A stretch of DNA of 5,054 nucleotides, from contig CABUHP010000140.1 of NCBI GenBank assembly GCA_902491415.1, forward strand, positions 1-5,054, written 5' to 3'. Below are positions 1 to 5,054 of this stretch, one piece after another. This DNA comes from an uncultured Collinsella sp. (lineage in GTDB: Bacteria > Actinomycetota > Coriobacteriia > Coriobacteriales > Coriobacteriaceae). The first letter of the stretch is position 1. Each line of letters begins with the position of its first letter. A program made the position numbers and the translations under genes. Below the pieces are notes generated by a model. It saw only the letters and a program-made list of their open reading frames with translations, ran no database searches and was not told where the DNA came from.

Positions 1-194
1 AATCGTAGCCCGAGACGGGCCCGGGCTGACAATTTCGACTGTAATGGACGTTCTTGAATGACTAGTTAGAAGAGATAAGGAGTGTCCCCAGCTGCCGACA
101 GAAAAGGAACGTCCCCAAGTGCCGACTGGTTGCATTAGGAGTATCATCATCTGCGCAAATAAGCACGAAAGAGCATGTTAGAGATTGAGAGCGT
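1..194. other. Upstream non-coding region of the MATE gene
   Basis: No gene can be assigned here with confidence. The first 60 bases are GC-rich; one forward frame is open from base 2 to a TGA at 59-61 (19 codons), which could be the tail of an upstream gene but is too short to identify. A GC-rich stem (8-12 with 16-20, loop AGA) lies in the same stretch without a following T run. A 27-bp tandem repeat occupies 73-126. From 127 to 194 the sequence is more AT-rich and must carry the promoter and leader of the MATE gene, but I see no convincing -35/-10 pair. Confidence 0.5.
73..126. repeat. 27-bp imperfect tandem repeat, two copies
   Basis: Copy one is 73-99 and copy two 100-126, directly abutting, with 22 of 27 positions identical (mismatches at 76/103, 82/109, 83/110, 91/118, 92/119). 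The shared core reads AAGGA-N2-GTCCCCA-N2-TGCCGAC. The 8-bp word GAACGTCC in copy two (107-114) also has an inverted match, GGACGTTC, at 46-53. The repeat lies about 70 bp upstream of the MATE start. It has no coding role I can see. It may be a small dispersed intergenic repeat or a protein-binding array; the sequence alone does not decide. Confidence 0.75.
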
Positions 195-1577
195 ATGGCT
201 GACACCGTATCTAAGCACATTGACATGACCACCGGCTCGCTGTGGCGCAATATTCCCCTGTTCGCCCTCCCCGTGGCCGCCACGAGCATCTTGGAGCAGC
301 TGTCGAACCTCATCGCCACGGTCATTATCGGTAACTTCTCGGGCGACCAGGGAACCCTCGCCATGGCGGCGGTCGGCTCCAATGTTCCGCTTACCAGTCT
401 TATGCTCAACCTGTTTATTGGCATGTCGCTTGGCTCCAACGTGGTCATCGCCAACGCTATCGGCCGCAACGATCAGAACATGGTCAAACGCGCCGTCCAT
501 ACCTCGATTTTAATGGCACTCGTGGGCTTTGTCGTCATCGCTCTGGGCGAGATCTTTGCCGAGCCCATGCTCGCCGCGCTCAACGTTCCCGCCGAGACCA
601 TGCCGCTCGCCTCACTCTATCTACGCGTCTTTTTGCTGAGCATGCCCTCGATTTTGCTCTACAACTTTGAGGCCGCGATCTTCCGCTCCGTCGGCATCAC
701 CCGCATGCCGCTGCAGGCGCTTGCCGTGTCCACCGTCCTCAACATTGGCCTGGACCTCATCTTTGTCCCCGTACTCCACTGGGGCGTCGCAGGCGTCGCC
801 ATCGCCACCGCCATCGCCTACACCGTCAGCGCCGCTACGCTCTTTATCCGCCTGCTCAAGACCGACTCTGTCGTCCGCGTCACCCCGCGTGACTTGGCTA
901 TCGACCCCGTCGCCCTCAAGCGCATCGTCAAGATCGGCCTGCCCGCCGGCATCCAAAGCGCCGTCTTTGCCGTCGCCAACATCATCATCCAGTCCGCCAT
1001 CAACAGCCTGGGCACCGAGGTCATGGCGGCATCGAGCGCCGCCATGAGCTTGGAGTACGTATGCTACAACCTGCTCAACAGCTTTAGCCAGGCTTGCACC
1101 ACCTTTGTGGGACAAAACCACGGTGCCCGCCAGATCGACCGCTGCACCAAAACGCTCAAGGTCTGCCTGGTCGAAGGCGGTATCGTCGCGCTCACCACAA
1201 TTATCGTTATTGTCGGCCTGGGGCGCGAGATCTTGTCGCTGTTCAACAGCGATCCCAACATCGTCTCGATCGGCTATATCCGCGTGTGTTCGATCTTCCC
1301 GGCGTACGCCTTTAGCATGTTCTACGAAAACATGTCCGGCTACCTGCGCGGCTTTGGTATCTCGCTCACGCCCGCCCTCATCACCATGATCTGCGTCTGC
1401 GGCATCCGCTTCTATTGGGTGTTCTGCGTGTTCCCGCACTTCCGCACCTTTGCGAACATCATGATGGTCTACCCCATCAGCCTGGGCACCACGGCGTTCT
1501 TTATGGTCGTGGCGGTGCTACTCTGCCACCCGGCACGCACCTATCGTGTCACCCAAGCCAAAGCGACAGCCCGCTAA
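195..1577 (+). CDS. MATE family efflux transporter
   Basis: Predicted inner-membrane exporter of 460 residues, within the usual 440-480 of the MATE (NorM/DinF/YoeA-like) family, which expels drugs or metabolites in exchange for H+ or Na+. It shows the two-fold pseudo-repeat of about twelve membrane segments. First half: helix 1 follows GSLW at about residues 14-17, a Gly/Ala/Asn-rich segment GSNVVIANAIGRND lies at 80-93, and RSVGITRMP then VLNIGLDLIFV at 164-191 match the conserved family region. Second half: GLPAGIQS at 248-255, FVGQNHGAR at 304-312, and YLRGFGIS at 383-390 repeat these elements. The ATG at 195 is the first possible start because an in-frame TGA sits at 186-188; the ribosome site is weak (GAGAG, 187-191). 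Substrate cannot be read from sequence. The gene stands alone on its strand, converging on the LysR gene, with no clear terminator in the 27-bp gap. Family call is secure; subfamily is not. Confidence 0.93.
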   Translation: MADTVSKHIDMTTGSLWRNIPLFALPVAATSILEQLSNLIATVIIGNFSGDQGTLAMAAVGSNVPLTSLMLNLFIGMSLGSNVVIANAIGRNDQNMVKRAVHTSILMALVGFVVIALGEIFAEPMLAALNVPAETMPLASLYLRVFLLSMPSILLYNFEAAIFRSVGITRMPLQALAVSTVLNIGLDLIFVPVLHWGVAGVAIATAIAYTVSAATLFIRLLKTDSVVRVTPRDLAIDPVALKRIVKIGLPAGIQSAVFAVANIIIQSAINSLGTEVMAASSAAMSLEYVCYNLLNSFSQACTTFVGQNHGARQIDRCTKTLKVCLVEGGIVALTTIIVIVGLGREILSLFNSDPNIVSIGYIRVCSIFPAYAFSMFYENMSGYLRGFGISLTPALITMICVCGIRFYWVFCVFPHFRTFANIMMVYPISLGTTAFFMVVAVLLCHPARTYRVTQAKATAR

Positions 1578-1604
1578 ACACCGCACTCAACGCCGCGCCA
1601 GTCA

Positions 1605-2471
1605 TTAATTGACAATATGCGAGCTCATATAGTCGATAAAGCGCCTCGTGGCGATGGGCATGGTGTCCCAGCTGCGCCAGGCCGCCACTACGTCGCGCGA
1701 GGGGGCGTGCACGATGGGACGTACGCGAATATCGGCACGCATGCCCTCCACAGTACGACGGTAGAGCATGCTCACGCCTAGGCCCTCCTCCACCATCGCC
1801 ATGATGGTGTAGTCGTCGGTCACCTCGCTCGTCACGTGCGGCGACAGCCCATGCGCCGCAAATGCATCGAGCACCAGGCTCTGTTCGCCCTCATCCAGCA
1901 GTACAAACGGCTCGGACGCCAGGTCGGCGAGTGTCACCTTTTCCTTTGCCGTCAGCGGATGCGCGGCCGGCAACAATGCCACCAACTCGTCGTGATAGAC
2001 CACGCGCCTCTCGAGGCCAGCGGTAAACCCGCGTGCCGTAAAGCAAAAATCGACCACGCCATCGTGCACCCATTGGGCGTTGCGCGTGTAGTCGCCCTGC
2101 TTGAGAGTAAAGTGCACGCCCGGGTGCAGCGCCCCAAAGTCGCGGATCACACGCGGTAACACGGTTCGACTCACGTTGGTAAACGTCGCGATGCGAATAT
2201 CGGTCGACGAAAGCCCCAGCAACTCCTGGCGCTTGCCCTCGAGCTCAGCCTCGGCAGTCACAATCTGGCGCAGATACGGCAGATATTGTTTACCGTCGCG
2301 CGTAAGCGAAACGCCCTGCTTACCGCGCTCGATAAGCGTGGTACCCAGCTCGCGCTCGAGTGCCTTGACGGCCTGGCTCACCGCACTTTGCGTATAGCCC
2401 AGCTCGTCCGCCGCGCCCTTAAGACTGCCGCGATCGACCACCATACAAACAATCTGATACCGCGATGCCAT
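1605..2471 (-). CDS. LysR-type transcriptional regulator
   Basis: A 288-residue DNA-binding regulator of normal LysR length. Residues 1-60 form the winged helix-turn-helix, with GSLKGAADELGYTQSAVSQ at 15-33 and LERELGTTLIER at 38-49, followed by VSLTRDGKQYLP at 54-65 leading into the linker helix (about 58-88). Residues 90-288 are the periplasmic-binding-like effector domain; AHPLTAKEKVTLADLASEPF at 170-189 and MVEEGLGVSMLYR at 226-238 are typical of LysR substrate domains. The start is supported by a strong GGAGGT four or fewer bases before ATG, with an in-frame TGA a few codons upstream. It is divergent from the EamA transporter across 158 bp, the classic layout in which the regulator controls the neighbour and itself; that target is inferred. 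The co-inducer is unknown. It overlaps nothing and ends 27 bp from the MATE stop. Confidence 0.93.
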   Translation of the reverse strand: MASRYQIVCMVVDRGSLKGAADELGYTQSAVSQAVKALERELGTTLIERGKQGVSLTRDGKQYLPYLRQIVTAEAELEGKRQELLGLSSTDIRIATFTNVSRTVLPRVIRDFGALHPGVHFTLKQGDYTRNAQWVHDGVVDFCFTARGFTAGLERRVVYHDELVALLPAAHPLTAKEKVTLADLASEPFVLLDEGEQSLVLDAFAAHGLSPHVTSEVTDDYTIMAMVEEGLGVSMLYRRTVEGMRADIRVRPIVHAPSRDVVAAWRSWDTMPIATRRFIDYMSSHIVN

Positions 2472-2530
2472 CGCACCTCCACATCAATGCAGCCGTAAAA
2501 CGTTTTGCCAGGGCTTTTTCTGCCAACATT

Positions 2531-2549
2531 AGTATTTCTTAATCATACT
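2531..2549. promoter_or_regulatory. Candidate LysR-type operator (AGTAT-N9-ATACT)
   Basis: An interrupted dyad with perfect 5-bp arms, AGTAT at 2531-2535 and ATACT at 2545-2549, sits in the AT-rich middle of the divergent spacer. LysR-family regulators characteristically bind interrupted dyads containing T-N11-A; T2533 to A2545 and T2535 to A2547 both fit that spacing. The right arm overlaps the reverse-strand TATGAT, so binding would also be placed to repress the regulator's own gene, as is usual in this family. Binding is inferred. Confidence 0.4.
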
Positions 2550-2591
2550 GAAGATACATTCGCTTTACTACATCCACATCTGGGAGCAGAA

Positions 2592-2624
2592 TCCTTTTTG
2601 CGAAACCGTTCTGTAACAAAAGGA
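2592..2624 (+). promoter_or_regulatory. Possible hairpin covering the EamA ribosome site
   Basis: TCCTTTT at 2592-2598 is perfectly complementary to AAAAGGA at 2618-2624, and after a one-base bulge G2600 also pairs with C2617. The downstream arm contains the ribosome-binding AAGGAG (2620-2625) of the EamA gene, four bases before its ATG. If it folds, the hairpin would mask translation start. The stem is A/U-rich with a 16-base loop, so stability is modest and the match may be chance, since any pyrimidine stretch tends to complement a Shine-Dalgarno site. Confidence 0.3.
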
Positions 2625-2629
2625 GTCCC

Positions 2630-3532
2630 ATGGACCGCAAAAAAGCAATCGCGCTCTCATTTTCCGTTCCCGTCGCATGGGGCTTTTCGTATCCCCTCAT
2701 GAAGATCGGCATGGACAGCATGAACGCCACGAGCATCGTCGCGCTACGCTGCATCATCGCCTTTGTGGTCTGCCTGCTGCTCTTCCACAAGCACGCGTTG
2801 CGCATCAACCGCGACCTTATGGTCCGTGCCGCCATCATCGGCGCCATTATGGCAACCGAGCTCACCTGCATGTGCCTGGGCTCCAGCCTCACCTCCGCCT
2901 CCACCGCCGGCTTTTTGCAGAGCCTGACGGTCGTGATCGTGCCGTTTGCCAACGCCGCCCTGCTGCGTCGCGCCCCCGAGCGCAAAGTGCTCGTCGGCAC
3001 CGCCATCGTCACCTGCGGTATGTTGCTGCTCTCGGGCGCAGACTTTACCAGCCTGAATCCCGGCGCGATCATCATGCTGCTCTCGGCCTTTATCTATGCC
3101 AGCCACATTATCGTGGCCAAGCGCTTTGTCGAAGAAGTCGATCCGCTTGCTCTGGGCGTTTGGCAGCTGGGCTTCGGCGGCTTGTTCTCGGGCATCGCCG
3201 CATGCGTCTTTGGCGGTTTCACACTTCCCAGTACGCCCAGCGAGATCGTGGTCGTCGTCGCGCTCGCACTCATCTGCTCTGCCTACGGCTTTATCACCCA
3301 GACGCTCGTGCAGCCCCACGTACCCGCCGAGACCACCGGCTTCGCCTTCTCGCTTGAGCCGGTCTGCTCCGCTGTCTTTTCGTTCTTCTTGGTTGGCGAG
3401 GTCCTGAGCCCCATCGCCTTCTTTGGCGCCGCCCTCATCCTAACCGGCGTCATGGTGGCAACCGTCGAGCTTCCGCGCCTCCGCGCACATGAACAGGCTC
3501 GCATGGCAGGAGCGCCCGAGCACGTCTCGTAG
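2630..3532 (+). CDS. EamA/DMT family transporter
   Basis: A 300-residue inner-membrane protein of the drug/metabolite transporter superfamily, with two EamA repeats of five helices each (about residues 6-136 and 144-279). Helices are visible at roughly 6-26, 34-53, 66-84, 89-113, 119-136, 144-165, 173-197, 205-225, 233-256 and 259-279. VPVAWGFSYPLMKIG at 13-27 is the usual first-helix pattern, and SLEPVCSAVFSFFLVGEVLS (241-260) followed by a glycine-rich last helix is the family hallmark at the end of the second repeat. A charged tail (280-300) follows. AAGGAG ends four bases before the chosen ATG. Members export or import amino acids, nucleobases or other small metabolites; the substrate cannot be read here. 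Divergence from the LysR gene suggests inducible control by that regulator. ung follows 88 bp downstream on the same strand. Confidence 0.93.
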   Translation: MDRKKAIALSFSVPVAWGFSYPLMKIGMDSMNATSIVALRCIIAFVVCLLLFHKHALRINRDLMVRAAIIGAIMATELTCMCLGSSLTSASTAGFLQSLTVVIVPFANAALLRRAPERKVLVGTAIVTCGMLLLSGADFTSLNPGAIIMLLSAFIYASHIIVAKRFVEEVDPLALGVWQLGFGGLFSGIAACVFGGFTLPSTPSEIVVVVALALICSAYGFITQTLVQPHVPAETTGFAFSLEPVCSAVFSFFLVGEVLSPIAFFGAALILTGVMVATVELPRLRAHEQARMAGAPEHVS

Positions 3533-3558
3533 ACCCCGCTCTTCATACAGCCGTGGCA

Positions 3559-3616
3559 TAAAGGCAACCGGCGCGCCTTTACAATAGATGCCAACAGAGC
3601 ATCTGCCATAAAGGAG
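3559..3616 (+). promoter_or_regulatory. ung leader with overlapping inverted repeats
   Basis: Three complementary pairings occur just before ung. Stem A is TAAAGGC (3559-3565) with GCCTTTA (3575-3581), loop of nine. Stem C is AGATGC (3586-3591) with GCATCT (3599-3604), loop of seven. Stem B would pair CCTTTA (3576-3581) with TAAAGG (3609-3614), enclosing stem C and masking the ribosome site AAAGGAG (3610-3616). A and B share 3576-3581 and so exclude each other. A TACAAT (-10-like) at 3580-3585 lacks a recognisable -35. Stem A has no T run after it, so it is not a convincing terminator for the transporter gene. Alternatives are a DNA operator at the AGATGC dyad or coincidence. Confidence 0.35.
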
Positions 3617-3620
3617 CCCC

Positions 3621-4346
3621 ATGGACACCGCGACCCGCGACCGCAACATAGCAACTTGGTTGGGCGATGCGCCGCAGCCGGTACGTGACACTACGAACCA
3701 GCTGCTCGAGCGCATCGCCCTCTTGCGTGCCGAACAGACCATCTACCCGGCACAAGACGACATCCTCAATGCCCTCGCCTACACGCCGGCCGACCAGGTC
3801 AAGGTTGTCATCTTAGGTCAAGACCCCTATCACGGACCCAACCAGGCCATGGGGCTGTCGTTCTCGGTCCCCGCAACGCAAACCAAGTTGCCGCCGAGCC
3901 TGCGCAACATCTACAAGGAACTCAATGCCGATCTGGGTTGTCCCATTCCCGCCACAGGAGATTTAACGCCATGGGCACAACAGGGCGTCCTGCTTCTCAA
4001 CACTACGCTCACCGTGCGCGAGCATGCCGCGAACTCGCACGCCAAGCTGGGCTGGAGCACGCTCACCGACTACGTTATCGAACGCTGCTGCCAGCTGCCT
4101 CAACCGGTTGTCTTTTTGGCATGGGGCCGCTTTGCCCAGCAGGTGGTCGAGGGCAAGCTCGTCGCAACTGACGCGGGCAAGGCAACCGACAAGTTCTGTC
4201 TGGCCTCCACGCACCCCTCGCCGCTTTCGGCCAATCGTGCCACGGCAGAACTCCCCGCCTTTATGGGGTCGCGTCCCTTCTCGGCAGCCAATCGGCTACT
4301 CGAACAGCACGGCTCGACCCCCGTCAACTGGACTTGCCTCGGCTAA
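3621..4346 (+). CDS. ung: Uracil-DNA glycosylase, family 1
   Basis: Cytoplasmic DNA repair enzyme that removes uracil from DNA, arising from cytosine deamination or dUTP misincorporation, as the first step of base-excision repair. The 241-residue protein carries the family-1 motifs in order: GQDPYHGPNQ at 66-75 with water-activating D68 and Y70, uracil-stacking F81, LLLNTTLTVR at 124-133 with uracil-recognising N127, and HPSPLS at 198-203 with catalytic H198 and DNA-intercalating L202. These correspond to E. coli D64, Y66, F77, N123, H187 and L191. The extra offset shows a loop about seven residues longer before H198, and about six further residues follow R206 before the MGSRPF segment. AAAGGAG lies four bases before the chosen ATG. 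It may be co-transcribed with the EamA gene or use its own weak promoter; it ends at the long hairpin facing the SDR gene. Confidence 0.97.
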   Translation: MDTATRDRNIATWLGDAPQPVRDTTNQLLERIALLRAEQTIYPAQDDILNALAYTPADQVKVVILGQDPYHGPNQAMGLSFSVPATQTKLPPSLRNIYKELNADLGCPIPATGDLTPWAQQGVLLLNTTLTVREHAANSHAKLGWSTLTDYVIERCCQLPQPVVFLAWGRFAQQVVEGKLVATDAGKATDKFCLASTHPSPLSANRATAELPAFMGSRPFSAANRLLEQHGSTPVNWTCLG

Positions 4347-4359
4347 AAATCGATACATC

Positions 4360-4446
4360 AAAAACGCGCCCGACGGCATTCTGAACTGCCTCCCATTTCT
4401 TGGACATGAGAAATGGGAGGCAGTCAGAATGCCGTCGGGCGCGTTT
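4360..4446. terminator. Very long bidirectional hairpin terminator
   Basis: The arms 4362-4400 and 4409-4446 are complementary over 38 pairs with a single extra A (4384 or 4385) in the left arm and an eight-base loop TGGACATG (4401-4408). It lies between the convergent ung and SDR genes, 1 bp from the SDR stop codon and about 15 bp from the ung stop. On the reverse strand the stem ends in five T (complement of AAAAA at 4360-4364), the form of an intrinsic terminator for the SDR gene. On the forward strand only TTT is followed by CC, so termination of ung would be weaker. The stem is several times longer than an intrinsic terminator needs. Confidence 0.85.
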
Positions 4447-4447
4447 C

Positions 4448-5054
4448 CTATTCGGGCCAAATAAATTGCGTGCGGCCGGCCTCGCCGCCATCGATTAGCA
4501 GACTCTGCCCGGTCATAAACCGGTTGGTCACACCCACAAAGTAGATCCACTCGGCGATCTCTTGGGCGGTGGCCCAGCGTTTAAGCGGCGTGAGCTCCAT
4601 AATCTGGTTCCACAGGTGCTCGTCTTCCATCACGCAACGGTTGAGCGGCGTGATAACGCCACCCGGGTCCACACTGTTGGCGATGGCCTGCGGCGCTAGA
4701 CGGTTTGCAAGGTTCTTGGTGTAGGCGATAACGCCGCCCTTGCTGGCGGCATAGGCGGGAAACTCCGATCCCGTATGCCCACTCGCCGACCCCACATTGA
4801 CCACGGATTTGATAGCGGGCGCCGGCTTGGCAGCAAGCCCCTCCCCCACAAAGGCATAGCGCTCGGTCACGTTGATGGTGCCACACAGGTTGGCGGCGAT
4901 GTCGTCGGCCGAATCCTGCGTACCGGCAACGTTCACGATTACCTGAGGCTCAAGGTCGCCCGGAAACGAGCCCGGCTCGCGGACATCAACGATCAGATGG
5001 CGGTAGCGCTCGTGTTTGATCGCCGCCGGTAGCAAATCAAAGCCCACAACCTCG
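4448..5054 (-). CDS. SDR family oxidoreductase (N-terminus off window)
   Basis: The last 201 codons of a classical short-chain dehydrogenase/reductase, an NAD(P)H-dependent oxidoreductase; the frame stays open through the right edge, so the Gly-rich TGxxxGxG cofactor motif lies outside the window. The GTG at 5047 is not the likely start, because EVVGFDL there looks like the second Rossmann strand; its terminal Asp suggests NAD(H) preference. Numbering from that GTG: VNVAG 38-42 (NNAG-like), likely catalytic Asn N53, Ser S87, then Y99-x3-K103 in AYAASKGG, VDPGGVITPL at 126-135, and LKRWATAQEIAEWIYF with GQSLLIDGG near the end. Only about ten residues separate VNVAG from N53, where most SDRs have about 25, so the segment is compact. 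Substrate is unknown. It faces ung and ends at the long hairpin. Confidence 0.9.
   Translation of the reverse strand, partial: EVVGFDLLPAAIKHERYRHLIVDVREPGSFPGDLEPQVIVNVAGTQDSADDIAANLCGTINVTERYAFVGEGLAAKPAPAIKSVVNVGSASGHTGSEFPAYAASKGGVIAYTKNLANRLAPQAIANSVDPGGVITPLNRCVMEDEHLWNQIMELTPLKRWATAQEIAEWIYFVGVTNRFMTGQSLLIDGGEAGRTQFIWPE

Larger units (their letters stand above)
2472..2629. promoter_or_regulatory. Divergent lysR / EamA promoter region
   Basis: This 158-bp spacer must hold promoters for both flanking genes and is clearly more AT-rich than the coding sequence, especially 2521-2570. Visible elements: a perfect palindrome AAAACGTTTT at 2497-2506; a TTGCCA (-35-like) at 2505-2510 on the forward strand; a TATGAT (-10-like) for the reverse strand at 2547-2542; and the inverted repeat at 2531-2549. 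No pair of -35 and -10 boxes with ideal spacing is evident in either direction, so exact start sites are not assigned. Confidence 0.55.

Noticed and set aside
7..27. GC-rich hairpin as an intrinsic terminator of an upstream gene
   Set aside because: Short stem and no T run downstream; two competing pairings exist.
2..61. Possible C-terminal tail of an upstream forward gene ending at TGA 59-61
   Set aside because: Only 19 codons are visible; a second forward frame is also open to 57, so neither can be assigned.
73..126. CRISPR array
   Set aside because: Only two abutting imperfect copies with no spacer between them and no cas genes.
621..1439. Long open frame (272 codons) on the reverse strand within the MATE gene
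   Set aside because: Composition is dominated by Asp, Gly, Ala and His, the usual antisense shadow of a G/C-third-position gene; the forward frame is an unmistakable MATE protein.
1578..1604. Terminator between the convergent MATE and LysR genes
   Set aside because: No stem with a T run on either strand; the GTCA/TGAC match at 1601-1613 is only four pairs.
2677..3357. Alternative forward frame and a reverse frame (2744-3319) in the EamA gene
   Set aside because: Low-complexity Arg/His-rich or Asp/Gly-rich translations typical of shadows; no ribosome site or family motif.
4024..4550. Open frames running through the long hairpin on both strands (4024-4464 and 4296-4550)
   Set aside because: They overlap ung or the SDR gene out of frame and read the palindrome; no domain is recognisable.

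Overview
The window reads as ordinary chromosome from a high-GC bacterium of the Actinomycetota. Gene style, G/C-rich third codon positions, AAGGAG-type ribosome sites close to their ATGs, and protein resemblance suggest a gut Coriobacteriia member such as Collinsella. That assignment is inferred from memory of the protein style, with no database search. Coding density is high and no gene-free stretch exceeds 300 bases.

Layout. 1-194: non-coding leader with a 27-bp imperfect tandem repeat, possibly including the last codons of an upstream gene. 195-1577 (+): MATE-family multidrug/toxin exporter. 1605-2471 (-): LysR-type regulator, convergent with the MATE gene and separated by 27 bp. 2472-2629: AT-richer divergent promoter region with an inverted repeat suited to a LysR-type operator. 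2630-3532 (+): EamA/DMT-family ten-helix transporter. 3533-3620: short leader with overlapping inverted repeats. 3621-4346 (+): uracil-DNA glycosylase (ung) with all family-1 catalytic residues. 4360-4446: very long, near-perfect hairpin acting as terminator between convergent genes. 4448-5054 (-): short-chain dehydrogenase/reductase whose N-terminus lies beyond the window's right edge.

How the genes relate. The clearest functional link is the divergent LysR regulator and EamA transporter: such a regulator commonly controls the neighbouring transporter and itself from the shared spacer. The MATE exporter shares only its 3' side with the regulator. ung is a housekeeping base-excision repair gene that may be co-transcribed with the transporter or use its own weak promoter. 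The SDR is a separate, oppositely oriented unit.

I found no novel multi-gene system, phage, CRISPR array or insertion sequence. The points worth a second look are the 38-bp-stem hairpin at 4360-4446, the tandem repeat at 73-126, the mutually exclusive hairpins ahead of ung, the regulator/transporter operator candidate, and the compact SDR.
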